Assembly (NCBI GenBank): GCA_963844255.1
Contig: CAWJNP010000041.1
Span: 81,167 to 145,166, forward strand
DNA length: 64,000 nt
Direction of reading: 5' to 3'
Origin: SZAS-79 sp963844255
Lineage (GTDB): Bacteria > Pseudomonadota > Gammaproteobacteria > Burkholderiales > SG8-39
The notes under the pieces are model-generated. The model did no database searches. It saw only the letters and a list, made by a program, of their open reading frames with translations, and had not been told where the DNA came from. A program made the translations under genes and the position numbers. This document shows, one piece after another, positions 27,043 to 35,959 of this stretch (its first letter is position 1; each line of letters starts with the position of its first letter).

Positions 27043-28067
27043 TCAGCACGCCGGGCAGTGCTTCGCGAACCGTCCGTACACGCGTTTCGCGTTCCCGCTG
27101 AAGATTTTTTCCTTGTCCGCACCCGTGAGCCAGCCGACCGAGTCGATGTAGCGCTTGGTGTCATCGAAGTAGTGCCCGGTCTCGGGATCGATGCCGCGCA
27201 CCGCGCCGACGACTTCCGAGGCAAACAGGATGTTGTCGGCCGGAATGACCTTGGTGAGCAGGTCGATGCCCGCCTGGTGGTACACGCAGGTGTCGAAGAA
27301 CACGTTGTTCAGGAGCAGCTCCTTCAAGGGCGGCAGACCCATGTCCTGCGCGAGGCCGCGATAGCGTCCCCAGTGGTAGGGCACCGCGCCGCCGCCGTGC
27401 GGGATGATGAATTTCAGCGTCGGGAAATCCTTGAAGAGATTCTTCTCGATCAGCTGCATGAACGCGGTGGTGTCGCCGTTGATGTAGTGCGCGCCGGTGG
27501 CGTGGAAGTTCGGGTTGCACGAGCCGCTCACATGGATCATCGCCGGGCACATCGAGTTCGACCATCTTCTCGTACAGCGGATACCACCACTTGTCGGTCA
27601 GCGGCGGATCGGTCCAGTAGCCCCCCGACGGATCGGGGTTCAGGTTGCAGCCGATGAAGCCGAACTCCTTCACGCAGCGTTCCAGCTCGGGGATGCAGTT
27701 CGCCGGCGGCACGCCCGGGCGTCTGCGGCAGCTGGCAGACGCCGACGAAGTTGTTCGGGTACAGGGTGCAGACGCGGTGGATCAGTTCGTTGCACTGCTC
27801 GGACCAGATCTTGCTGATCGCCTCGGTGCCGATGTGGTGGCCCATGCCCATCGCGCGCGGCGAGAAGATCGTGAGGTTGGTGCCGCGCTCGCGCTGGATC
27901 TTCAGCTGCGCGCCCTCGAGGCTCTGGCGGATCTGGTCGTCCGTGATGCCGAGGTTTCCCCTGGCGGGCACATAGGCAGGATCCCTTGCGCCCGCGATCT
28001 GGCCGTCGCGATAGGCCTGCAGCTGGGGCGGGGAGGTGGTGTAGTGGCCGTGGCAGTCGATGATCAT
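27043..28067 (-). CDS. 4-oxalomesaconate hydratase-like amidohydrolase (two frameshifts)
   Basis: About 340 residues, matching the 341 of LigJ. The protein reads MIIDCHGHYTT, LTIFSPRAMGMGHHIG, NLNPDPSGGYWTDPPLTDKW, DVPAMIHVSGSCNPN, IIPHGGGAVPYHWGR and LFASEVVGAVRGIDP, all close to LigJ of the protocatechuate 4,5-cleavage pathway as I know it. The D-C-H-G-H motif supplies zinc ligands. Two extra bases, near 27706 and 27547 (both an extra C in a CC/CCC run on the sense strand), must be removed. LigJ hydrates 4-oxalomesaconate to 4-carboxy-4-hydroxy-2-oxoadipate; the real substrate here could be an analogue. It is the last gene of a three-gene operon. Confidence 0.8.
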
Positions 28068-28086
28068 CTGGATCTGTCTCTCTTTC

Positions 28087-28974
28087 TCAAAGGTTTCTAG
28101 TGAGGTCGTCGAACAGTTCGTCGACCGAATAGCGGCGCGGGATCAGGCCCTGGCGGTGCACGGTGTCGATTGCAAAGTCGAGGTTGGCGCGGTTGGCGTC
28201 GAGCCCCATGGGGCAGGTGTCGAGTTCGCCCTGGACGGGCAGTCCGGCCAGACGCTTGCTCTGCACGAGCATCCGGTAGAACTCGCGTACCGCGCCCGGA
28301 TTGGTCGCGAGCAGCGAAGACTTCACTGCCACCATATGGTTGATCGGCAGGATGCCGGTGCGCCGGTGCCAGGCGGTGGCCGCGGCGGCCGCATCCGGAA
28401 TCAGGGTCGCAAGGCGCGGGTCGTTGCCCGCGCCCTCGGCCACCACGCCGGCATCGACGTCGCCGGCAAGCAGCATGTCCACGATGGTCTTTCCCTCCGG
28501 CGCGCGCTCGACGTTCGGCGGTTCCTTGAAGCCCGCCACATGCGCGTCCTCGAACACCACCCACTGCACCTTTTCGAGATTTACGCCGTAGTCGGCGGCG
28601 AGGATGCCTCGGAGCCACATCACGGTCGTGACCGAACTCGAGCGGATCGCAACGCGCCTGCCTTCGAGTTCGCCGGGCCCGAGCGGGCCGCGCTCGGGGT
28701 TGTACATCAGGAACCGGTGCGGCAGGCGGCCGAAGATGACCGCCGGCAGGAGCACGAGCGGAACGCCCGCGGCCTTTGCCATCAGGTAGGTCACGATGGC
28801 CAGTTCGCAGATCTCGAATTCGAGCCCGCGCACCGCGCGCTTGAACGCGTTGTGCGGCATCTTGACGTCGGCAAAATCAAAAGCGACCTCCGGGGAGCCG
28901 AGCTTGCCGCTGCGCAGCGCGTGGGTGTTTGGATAATCGCCGAGCAGGGTGGGCAGGCGGAACGTTGCGTTCAC
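28087..28974 (-). CDS. 4,5-dihydroxyphthalate decarboxylase-like protein
   Basis: 295 residues, no signal peptide. The two-lobed solute-binding fold is indicated by DFADVKMPHNAFKRAV and FEICELAIVTYLMAKAAG, then LVLLPAVIFGRLPHRFLMYN. In Pht5-type enzymes this fold, normally periplasmic binding, has become a decarboxylase; the lack of a signal peptide supports an enzyme. GTG 28974 overlaps the preceding stop by 4 bp (GTGA), indicating tight coupling. The stop is 19 bp before the LigJ-like start. By context it could remove a carboxylate from an aromatic diacid before ring cleavage. Confidence 0.75.
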   Translation of the reverse strand: MNATFRLPTLLGDYPNTHALRSGKLGSPEVAFDFADVKMPHNAFKRAVRGLEFEICELAIVTYLMAKAAGVPLVLLPAVIFGRLPHRFLMYNPERGPLGPGELEGRRVAIRSSSVTTVMWLRGILAADYGVNLEKVQWVVFEDAHVAGFKEPPNVERAPEGKTIVDMLLAGDVDAGVVAEGAGNDPRLATLIPDAAAAATAWHRRTGILPINHMVAVKSSLLATNPGAVREFYRMLVQSKRLAGLPVQGELDTCPMGLDANRANLDFAIDTVHRQGLIPRRYSVDELFDDLTRNL

Positions 28975-29573
28975 GGTGTGTTCTCCGGAGGCGGGTCGAG
29001 CAGGGCAGGGTCGATCGCCGGCGGGATTTGTCCGGGAGGCGGGTTGGCGATGGCCGCCTCGAGCGTATGTGCCCAGCGCCATTCCTGCGCGGGCCGTGCC
29101 GTGTCGTGGTCGCCCAGTTGATCGAGTCCCCAGTAGATCTCCAGCTGGTGGCCGTCGGGGTCGCAGAACTCGACCGCGATCTGTACGCCGGCACGCCGGC
29201 GCCCCTGGAACGTGATCGGCACCGCGCATTCGCGCAGGCGCCGGCGGGCGAGGAACACTTCTTCAAGGCTCGCGACCTCGAACGCCATATGGTGCAGTTC
29301 GCTGCCGCTCGAGGGTGCCGCCATGCCGCCGACCAGGGCGAGACCATGGTGATCGGTGTTGCAACGCATGAACACCATGCCACCGGGCACCATGTCCTCG
29401 GGGTAGACGTCGGACACGCGAAATCCCAGTACCTTGGTATAGAACGCCACCGAACGGGCGAGGTCGGCCGCGCGAAGTACGACATGGCCGATCTTGCGGA
29501 TCCTGAAAGGCAGGTCGGAAGGTGGGACGTAGCCCTGGAGCCGCTCTGGCTGGGGCTTGGATTCAGAGGTCAT
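28971..29573 (-). CDS. VOC-superfamily extradiol-dioxygenase-like protein
   Basis: 200 residues, one VOC module pair. Metal ligands in extradiol order are visible: His in RKIGHVVLRA, His in SELHHMAFEV and Glu in HQLEIYWGL. The FYTKVLGF and CDPDGHQLEIYW segments are typical of catechol 2,3-dioxygenase relatives. It is shorter than the two-domain enzymes of about 300 residues, so it might be a single-domain ring-cleavage enzyme or a glyoxalase-type homologue. It is the first gene of the operon with the Pht5-like and LigJ-like genes, which favours ring fission. Confidence 0.75.
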   Translation of the reverse strand: MTSESKPQPERLQGYVPPSDLPFRIRKIGHVVLRAADLARSVAFYTKVLGFRVSDVYPEDMVPGGMVFMRCNTDHHGLALVGGMAAPSSGSELHHMAFEVASLEEVFLARRRLRECAVPITFQGRRRAGVQIAVEFCDPDGHQLEIYWGLDQLGDHDTARPAQEWRWAHTLEAAIANPPPGQIPPAIDPALLDPPPENTP

Positions 29574-29705
29574 ATTTCACAATCCTTGCACGACAGATGA
29601 ATATCGTCCAATTGGGCGCATGTACGCCGGGCTCAAACCCGGTAGACTTCAGGGGCGGCAGGGGTGTCCGACCTCGAAAACCCCGGCCTGCCTGTGGATG
29701 GAGCC

Positions 29706-30479
29706 ATGAGCGCGTTCAAAGTCTTGCAGTTCAACATGCAGTTCGGCCAGCGTTGGGACGACGTCGATCCCGACCATGCACCGATCGATCTCGACATGAC
29801 CATTGCCGAGATCCTGCGCCACGATGCCGACATCGTCCTGCTGCAGGAGGTCGAGCAGGCCCGTGTCGGCGGCGAACAGTCCTCAAGCCCTGCGAACTAT
29901 GCGCGGCTGCGTGCTGCTCTGCCCGGCTACGACGCCTACTTTTCCTTTCCCAAGGCCGACCCGCGCGAGCTGCCGTTCGGCATCGGACAGGCGATCTTTT
30001 CCCGCACGCCGCTTCGCGAAACCTCGCGGCTCGATCTGCCCTCGCCGCCGGTGTCCTTCGAGTTCTTCGGCGAGAAGAAGACACCGACGGATCGCCTGAT
30101 CATCGGCGCGCAAACCATGATCGGCGGACAGTCGCTGAATATCTTCAATACCCACCTGCTGGCGTTCTTCATGCTGGCCTCGAGCAGCGAGGAGCACCCC
30201 GGTCAGCGCCAGTTGGTGATCGACCAGCTGAAGGCGGCGAAGGGCGCGACCCTGCTCGGTGGAGATTTCAACGTCAGCAAGCACGATTCGCTGGTGCGCC
30301 AGTTCGACCAGGCCGGGTTCGCGACTGTGCAGAAGACCGAAATCACATGGCGCCGCAGGCCGTATGTGCTCGACCACCTGTTCTACAGCCCGCACCTGCG
30401 GCCCCTGAGCTACCTGGTCGAGCCCACGCCCGCGTCAGACCACCACGTGCTGGTGGCGACCTTCGAATTCGTGGTCTGA
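29706..30479 (+). CDS. endonuclease/exonuclease/phosphatase-family protein
   Basis: 257 residues. EEP-fold motifs are FNMQFG near the start, IVLLQEVE (metal Glu), IFNTHLLA, GGDFNVS (Asp and Asn) and ASDHHVLVA (Asp-His pair). There is no signal peptide, so it is probably cytosolic. The EEP fold includes DNases and phospholipid or sugar phosphatases, and nothing here discriminates among them. ATG 29706 is preferred to the upstream GTG 29664 because TGGAG precedes it. It is divergent from the ring-fission operon. Confidence 0.8.
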   Translation: MSAFKVLQFNMQFGQRWDDVDPDHAPIDLDMTIAEILRHDADIVLLQEVEQARVGGEQSSSPANYARLRAALPGYDAYFSFPKADPRELPFGIGQAIFSRTPLRETSRLDLPSPPVSFEFFGEKKTPTDRLIIGAQTMIGGQSLNIFNTHLLAFFMLASSSEEHPGQRQLVIDQLKAAKGATLLGGDFNVSKHDSLVRQFDQAGFATVQKTEITWRRRPYVLDHLFYSPHLRPLSYLVEPTPASDHHVLVATFEFVV

Positions 30480-30522
30480 GGGCTGCGGGGCCGGTCCCGG
30501 CGCCGCACAGTGCAGCGACACC

Positions 30523-31119
30523 ATGCAGGACCTGCGACTGATACCGGCGCGCAGGGGCGTCGCTGCGCACATCGCCCGGGGCCAGACCCTCACGGTGGTA
30601 AATACGCATGGGTCACAGGTGGTGGACTTCTGGGCGTTCAATGCCGCCGACCTCGGCGAATGCATGTCGATGGAGCACACCCGCGCAGCGATTGAAAAAA
30701 TCATTCCTGCGGTCGGCGATACGCTGCTGACCAACCGGCGCCGGCCCGTCCTCACGGTGACGGCGGATACCTCGCCGGGCGTGCACGACACCCTGATCGC
30801 CGCCTGCGACATCCAGCGCTATCAGCTGCTCGGCTGCACGGGGCATCACGACAACTGCACCGATAACCTGAAGTCGGCGCTCGAAGCACTGGGCCTTGCG
30901 CGCGTCGTGCAGCCCTGTCCATTCAACCTGTTCATGAACATTCCGGTGAAAGGTGATGGCGCCCTCTCGTTCGAGCCGCCCTTGTGCCGGCCGGGTGACG
31001 CGATCTCGTTTCGTGCCGAGATGGATGCCGTCGTGGCGTTCTCCGCCTGTCCGCAGGACATGGTGCCGGTGAACGGCCGCGACTGCGTGATCCACGACGC
31101 GCACTACCGCATCGGCTGA
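30523..31119 (+). CDS. DUF1989 urea-carboxylase-associated family protein
   Basis: 198 residues. GQTLTVVNTHGSQVVDFWAF at the start, the cysteine/histidine motif GCTGHHDNCTDNL and NLFMNIPVKGDG match the DUF1989 family, often encoded near urea carboxylase or amino-group utilisation genes. Its chemistry is not defined. None of those genes is adjacent here. It follows the EEP gene by 43 bp on the same strand and converges with the glycosyltransferase with 1 bp between stops. Confidence 0.85.
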   Translation: MQDLRLIPARRGVAAHIARGQTLTVVNTHGSQVVDFWAFNAADLGECMSMEHTRAAIEKIIPAVGDTLLTNRRRPVLTVTADTSPGVHDTLIAACDIQRYQLLGCTGHHDNCTDNLKSALEALGLARVVQPCPFNLFMNIPVKGDGALSFEPPLCRPGDAISFRAEMDAVVAFSACPQDMVPVNGRDCVIHDAHYRIG

Positions 31120-31120
31120 T

Positions 31121-32386
31121 TCAGCCTGTCGCTGCCAGCAGCGCCTGCGCGGCGCGCGCCGCGCCGGTGTGCAGTGCGCTGCGCGGATCGGCGGCGATGC
31201 GTGCCGCCGCGTGTTGATACGATTTCTCCCCGAGCAGCATGCCTAGCTCGCGAACCAGCCGCGCTGGCGTGGCACTGCGGATCGGCAGGCTGCGCGCGAG
31301 GCCCAGTGCCACGGCGCGCCGCGCGTTGTCGGGCTGGTCGAACGCGAGCGGTACGACCAGCTGCGGCCGGCCCGCGGCAAGCGCCTGCGCAAGCGTGCCG
31401 ATGCCGCCCTGGTGGATCACGGCAGCTGCGCGCGGGAAGACCACGGAATAGGGCAGGTAGTCGAATGCCCTGATGCCCGCGGGCAGCGAACCGCGCCAGT
31501 GACCGCCGGTGAGCAGGATCGCGCGCCGGCCCAGGCGGGTGGCGGCCGCAATCGCCTGCGCCCAGAACTCGCCCGCCACCATCACCACCGACGAACCGAG
31601 CGCGAACACCAGCGGCGGTGATCCTGTGGCGAGGAAGTCCTCCAGTTCCGCCTGCATCGCCGGCGCGGGCGGCGGGCCGTCGAAACCCGGAAAGCCGGGC
31701 AGCTGCGTGCGGGCGGGCCAGTCGGCCTGGGGGTCGGCGAGGAGCGGCGGAAACAGTGCGAGGTTCAGCAACGGCGAAAACTGGCCCTGCAGCAGCGCGG
31801 GATGTTCTGCGCGGGGCAGGCCCAGCTCCGCGCGCAGTGCATCGAGCGGCCGTTCCCAGCGTCGCACCAGCATCGCGCCAAGCGCCATGCACCAGCGGCA
31901 GGGTCGCGCGCCGAGGCGGCGTGCGAGGCGCGCCGGCAACGATGCGGTCAGCAAGGGTGGATCGGTGCAGGACATCAGGCTGATCGGTGCGAGCACGCTG
32001 GAGACCCAGGGCAGCCCGGTTTTCCGGCCCACCAGCGGGCCGGCGAGCGTGAGCGGATGGGTCACGAGCAGGTCCGCCCCTGCGCAGGCGGCGGCAATGT
32101 CGGCGTACTGCTCGCGCACGTGAGGCATGACCATCTCGCCGATCAGGTAGCGCGGGCCGCGCAGTGGTTCGAACAGGCGCGCAGCGACCGATTCCAGTCC
32201 GCCGAACTGCGACTCGGCGGGGCGCAGCGGCGCGTATTCGATGCCCTGTGCCTCCACCGCCGCCTGATAGCGATCCGTGGTCGCAATGACCGGGCGGTGG
32301 CCCAGCGCACGCAGCGCCCCCCCGATGGCGATGTAGGGATGCAGGTCGCCAAGCGAGCCGACCGTGGCAAAGACGATGCGTTTCAT
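31121..32386 (-). CDS. UDP-glucosyltransferase-like (GT1/MGT) glycosyltransferase
   Basis: 421 residues. GT-B features are the N-terminal FATVGSLGDLHPYIAI, the C-terminal donor site VIHQGGIGTLAQALAAGRP (variant of HHGGxGT) and FDQPDNARRA. It resembles MGT/rhamnosyltransferase (RhlB)-like enzymes acting on lipids or small molecules. No acyltransferase partner such as RhlA is adjacent, so the acceptor is open. ATG 32386 opens the protein and the divergent deacylase gene begins 81 bp away. Confidence 0.85.
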   Translation of the reverse strand: MKRIVFATVGSLGDLHPYIAIGGALRALGHRPVIATTDRYQAAVEAQGIEYAPLRPAESQFGGLESVAARLFEPLRGPRYLIGEMVMPHVREQYADIAAACAGADLLVTHPLTLAGPLVGRKTGLPWVSSVLAPISLMSCTDPPLLTASLPARLARRLGARPCRWCMALGAMLVRRWERPLDALRAELGLPRAEHPALLQGQFSPLLNLALFPPLLADPQADWPARTQLPGFPGFDGPPPAPAMQAELEDFLATGSPPLVFALGSSVVMVAGEFWAQAIAAATRLGRRAILLTGGHWRGSLPAGIRAFDYLPYSVVFPRAAAVIHQGGIGTLAQALAAGRPQLVVPLAFDQPDNARRAVALGLARSLPIRSATPARLVRELGMLLGEKSYQHAAARIAADPRSALHTGAARAAQALLAATG

Positions 32387-32467
32387 GTGCGCCGGAGTTT
32401 AGCGCCCGGCTGGCGGCCGGACGTGCGCCACGCGATAATCGTTCTTCAAATACGCCGGGGAACAACG

Positions 32468-33934
32468 ATGTCCGCCAATCACTACGATCTGATCATCCGC
32501 AACGCCGTCATCGTCGACGGCACGCGCGCGCCGCGTTTTGAGGGCGCGCTTGCGGTGCGCGGCGGGAAAATCGCCCGTGTCGGCACGACGCCGGATGCGC
32601 TGGACGGGGCCACGGCCGCGACCGAGATCGACGCGGCGGGCAAGGTCCTCGCGCCGGGCTTCATCGACGCGCACACGCACGACGACCGGTTGCTGCTGTC
32701 GAGTCCGGACATGTCGGCCAAGGTCAGCCAGGGCGTCACGACGGTCGTGACCGGCAATTGCGGCGTCAGCCTTGCGCCGATGGTGCACCGGAGCGGCGCG
32801 GTCACTCCGCCGCTCGACCTGCTCGACAATTCAGGCGACTGGTACCGCTTCCCGAGTTTCTCCGCGTACTTCGAGGAGCTCGAGCGCAGTCCCGCTGCGA
32901 CGAATTTCGCGCCGATGATCGGACACACGACCCTGCGGGTGATGAGCATGGATGGTCTCGACCGTCCGGCGCGCGCAGCGGAAATCGGCCGCATGCAGTC
33001 GCTCGCGCGCGAGGCGCTGGCCGCCGGCGTGATCGGCGTGTCGACTGGCACGTTCTACGAGCCGGCTGCGGCTGCGCCCACGGCCGAGATCATCGAGGTG
33101 TGCCGCCCGCTTTCCGAATTCAAGGGGCTGTACGTCACCCACATGAGGAACGAAGCCGAGCTGATCATCGACGCTCTCGACGAAACCTTCGCGATCGGCC
33201 GCGCGCTGGGCATACAGGTGGTGATTTCGCACCACAAGGTCGCGGGGCTCGCGAACCACGGGCGGTCAGCCGAAACCCTTGCGCACATTGCGAAGCACAT
33301 GCAGACGCAGCCGATCGGCATGGACTGCTACCCCTACTGTGCGTCGTCGACAATCCTCACGTGGAGCCGGGTCGGCAGCGCATCCAAGGTGCTGGTGACC
33401 TGGTCCAAACCGCATCCGGAATTCAGCGGGATGGAACTCGCGGCCGTGGCGCAGAAGATGGGCGTGTCCCTGGAAGACGCGGTCGCGCGGCTGCTGCCGG
33501 CCGGTGCCATCTACTTCGCCATGGACGAGGCGGACGTGCAACGTATCCTGAAATTCGATCACACGATGGTCGGCTCCGACGGACTGCCGCATGACGCATC
33601 GCCGCATCCGCGGCTCTGGGGCACGTTCCCGCGCGTGCTGGGTCACTACAGCCGCGATCTGGGATTGTTTCCGCTCGAAACTGCGGTGCACAAGATGACC
33701 GGCCTGACCGCCGCCACCTTCGGCCTGCCGGACCGCGGCGTGATCCGCGAAGGCGCATACGCCGACCTCACGCTGTTCGATGCGGCGAGCGTCGCCGAGG
33801 GCGCGAGTTTCGCCAAGCCGATCCAGGCGGCGCGCGGAATCGATACGGTCATCGTCAACGGCGAGCCGGTCTGGCAGGCAGGACAGTCGACCGGCGCGCG
33901 GCCCGGCCGCCGTCTGCAGAGGCGCGCGCGCTAG
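32468..33934 (+). CDS. N-acyl-D-amino-acid deacylase family amidohydrolase
   Basis: 488 residues of the amidohydrolase superfamily. Metal ligands HTHDD, Cys in VTGNCGVS (bridging in D-aminoacylase), ISHHK, Asp in VGSDGLPHD and the closing GTFPRVLG form the D-aminoacylase set. It would hydrolyse N-acyl-D-amino acids (or a related hydantoin or amide) to the amino acid and fatty or acetic acid. It is cytoplasmic. The weak AACAACG before ATG 32468 suggests modest translation. It stands alone on its strand before the CBS gene. Confidence 0.9.
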   Translation: MSANHYDLIIRNAVIVDGTRAPRFEGALAVRGGKIARVGTTPDALDGATAATEIDAAGKVLAPGFIDAHTHDDRLLLSSPDMSAKVSQGVTTVVTGNCGVSLAPMVHRSGAVTPPLDLLDNSGDWYRFPSFSAYFEELERSPAATNFAPMIGHTTLRVMSMDGLDRPARAAEIGRMQSLAREALAAGVIGVSTGTFYEPAAAAPTAEIIEVCRPLSEFKGLYVTHMRNEAELIIDALDETFAIGRALGIQVVISHHKVAGLANHGRSAETLAHIAKHMQTQPIGMDCYPYCASSTILTWSRVGSASKVLVTWSKPHPEFSGMELAAVAQKMGVSLEDAVARLLPAGAIYFAMDEADVQRILKFDHTMVGSDGLPHDASPHPRLWGTFPRVLGHYSRDLGLFPLETAVHKMTGLTAATFGLPDRGVIREGAYADLTLFDAASVAEGASFAKPIQAARGIDTVIVNGEPVWQAGQSTGARPGRRLQRRAR

Positions 33935-34026
33935 CACGGTCCGGCGGCAGACCCGCGCCGCATCCTGTGGGATACTGCAGTGGTCGTGTGTGGCTTTTGT
34001 GTGTCGCTTCCTGAGGAGGACAGATC

Positions 34027-34461
34027 ATGCAAATCAAGGAAATCCTGCGTGTAAAGGGAAACCGCCTGCTGTCGGCCTCGCCGGAAGATCGCGCGAGTGA
34101 TGCTGCAAAGACCATGACGGAGGAGAACCTCGGTTCGCTCGTCGTCATGGAAGGCACACGGATGCTGGGCATGCTGACTTTCCACGAGATCCTGCACGCG
34201 CTCAATGACGGCAACGGATCGCTTGGCCAGGCGACGGTGGCCGACATCATGGTGCGCGAACCCGTGACCGCCACGCCCGAGATGGACGTCAACGACCTGC
34301 GCCGCACGATGCTCGAGACCGGCGCACGCTACCTGCCGATCCTGGAAGGCGACAAGCTCGTGGGCGTGATTTCGTTTCGCGATGTGGCCAAGGCGGTGCT
34401 CGAGGAGCAGGATTTCGAGAACCGGATGCTGAAGGGCTACATAAAGAACTGGCCTGCCTGA
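34027..34461 (+). CDS. CBS-domain protein
   Basis: 144 residues made of a tandem pair of CBS domains (about 8-62 and 75-130), with ENLGSLVVME, TVADIMVREPVTATPEMDV and RYLPILEGDKLVGVISFRDV. The pair makes a Bateman module that usually binds adenosyl ligands and senses energy state. With no attached catalytic domain, it would act on a partner. GAGGAGGAC precedes ATG 34027. The stop codon lies inside a large hairpin. Confidence 0.9.
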   Translation: MQIKEILRVKGNRLLSASPEDRASDAAKTMTEENLGSLVVMEGTRMLGMLTFHEILHALNDGNGSLGQATVADIMVREPVTATPEMDVNDLRRTMLETGARYLPILEGDKLVGVISFRDVAKAVLEEQDFENRMLKGYIKNWPA

Positions 34462-34496
34462 CACCGTCCGCAGGCCGGTGTCAGGCAGGCCTGCGG
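34452..34496 (+). terminator. overlapping, mutually exclusive hairpins at the CBS gene end
   Basis: Hairpin 1: GCCTGCCTGACACC (34452-34465) pairs perfectly with GGTGTCAGGCAGGC (34477-34490), 14 bp with an 11-nt loop, and includes the stop codon. Hairpin 2: CCGCAGGCC (34468-34476) pairs with GGCCTGCGG (34488-34496), 9 bp. They cannot coexist. Neither is followed by a U-run, so this may be a Rho-independent terminator only in a loose sense, or a switch. Confidence 0.55.
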
Positions 34497-34507
34497 CAAA
34501 GTCACAA

Positions 34508-34617
34508 TGCATGGGAACCTGACGGTTCCCCCGCACCCCACGAAGATTGCATGAGAACCTGACGGTTCCCCGCACCCCACGAAGATTGCATGAGAACCTG
34601 ACGGTTCCCCCGCACCC
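34508..34617 (+). repeat. tandem repeat, about 40 bp x 2.8
   Basis: Unit 1 spans 34508-34547 (40 bp), unit 2 34548-34586 (39 bp, one C fewer) and partial unit 3 34587-34617. Units differ by single bases. Each holds the dyad GAACC-TGAC-GGTTC (unit 1 extends to GGGAACC/GGTTCCC). The array ends about 12 bp before the TTG start of the exported amidohydrolase, occupying its leader. Confidence 0.9.
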
Positions 34618-34628
34618 CCTCCCTTGAA

Positions 34629-35888
34629 TTGAAGCGACGCGAATTTCTCATCGGTAGTGCGGCGGCCGGCGGGGTGGCTGCGCTGGCTGCGTGGAAACTC
34701 TGGCCGGAGCAGGGGGTGTGGAATCCCTGCCTCGGACCGCTGCCGCGACGTCTGGCGGAACACGAGCTGGTGAAGGCGGCGTGGGAGGGCGTTGATTCGA
34801 GCAAGGTCTGGGACTCGCATGCGCACCTGGTAGGCACCGGCGATTCGGCCAGCGGCATCCGGATCAATCCGCGCATGAGCAGCCTGCTGAACCCCGCGGA
34901 GTACGCGCGCAGGCTGTTTTTCCTGAACGCAGGGTGCGCGCATGACGCGGAACGGGACGGCGGCGGCGGCGTCGACGCAGCCTATGTGGAGCGCATGCAT
35001 AACCTGATCGACGGCCTCGCACCCGGCGTCAAGCTCTTGCTTTTCGCGTTCGAGCGCAGCTTCAATGAAAGGGGCGAAATCCTCTGGGACCGCACCAGCT
35101 TCTACGTGCCGGATACCTACGTGCGCGATACGGCGCGGCGCCACAGCCGGTATTTCGAATGGGTTGCATCGATTCACCCCTACCGCAGGGACTGTGTGGA
35201 AGCACTGGAGGCCGCCAGGCGCGACGGCGCACGGGCGGTCAAATGGCTGCCTGCCGCCATGGGTATGGATCCGGGTTCACCACTGTGCGACCGGTTCTAC
35301 GCGGCGGCAGCACGTCTGGGTCTGCCGCTCATATCGCATGCGGGCCTCGAGCGCGCCGTCATGGGTGCCGACGAGCAGGACTACGGCAATCCGCTGCGCC
35401 TGCGGCGGGCGCTGGACGCCGGTGTGCGCGTGATCGTTGCGCACTGTGCGTCCATGGGCAGCGACCGTGATCTGGACCGGGGCGCGGGTGGCCCGATGGT
35501 CGACAGTTTCGATCTGTTTGCGCGGATGTTGGACGAGACGCGTTACGCGGGTCGCCTGTTTGGCGACATCTCCGCGATGACGCAGACCAGTCGCGCCGGC
35601 ACGGCGCTGGGGCGCGCACTGCGCGCAACGCAGTGGCATGCGCGGCTGCTGAACGGTTCGGACTACCCGCTGCCCGGATTGATGCCGATCTTCTCGGTCG
35701 ACTACATCGTCTCGCTCGGCCTGCTGGATCCGGCAGCCGCGCCGGTGCTCACCGAGATCCGGCGGCACAATCCGCTGCTGTTCGATTTTGTGCTCAAACG
35801 CAGCCTGCGCGCGGACGGGCAACAGTTCTCGGTCGCGGTATTCGAAACGCGCGCTTTCTTCGGCGGGGGCGCACCACAGGGGACCTGA
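34629..35888 (+). CDS. Tat-exported amidohydrolase-family protein
   Basis: 419 residues. The start MKRREFLIGSAAAGGVAALAA is a twin-arginine signal, so a folded metalloenzyme is exported to the periplasm. Amidohydrolase_2 features are DSHAHLVG (first metal His pair), LPLISHAGLE, RVIVAHCASMG and LNGSDYPLPG (late Asp). The only start for the signal is TTG at 34629, with no visible ribosome site; the tandem repeat fills the leader. The substrate is unknown. Confidence 0.75.
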   Translation: MKRREFLIGSAAAGGVAALAAWKLWPEQGVWNPCLGPLPRRLAEHELVKAAWEGVDSSKVWDSHAHLVGTGDSASGIRINPRMSSLLNPAEYARRLFFLNAGCAHDAERDGGGGVDAAYVERMHNLIDGLAPGVKLLLFAFERSFNERGEILWDRTSFYVPDTYVRDTARRHSRYFEWVASIHPYRRDCVEALEAARRDGARAVKWLPAAMGMDPGSPLCDRFYAAAARLGLPLISHAGLERAVMGADEQDYGNPLRLRRALDAGVRVIVAHCASMGSDRDLDRGAGGPMVDSFDLFARMLDETRYAGRLFGDISAMTQTSRAGTALGRALRATQWHARLLNGSDYPLPGLMPIFSVDYIVSLGLLDPAAAPVLTEIRRHNPLLFDFVLKRSLRADGQQFSVAVFETRAFFGGGAPQGT

Positions 35889-35959
35889 AAGTCGCGGTGG
35901 GCGCTATGCTAAACTCGCCCGACGTTTCGCTCTAAGTCCTTCACTTTGGTGGTGTTTTC

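Noticed and set aside
16118..28067. Calling msrA, the methyltransferase, the GlcG-like and LigJ-like genes pseudogenes
   Set aside because: Sequence on both sides of each indel is fully conserved and no other decay is present, so sequence error is more likely.
34508..34617. Possible CRISPR array
   Set aside because: Units are directly contiguous with no spacers, and there are no cas genes.
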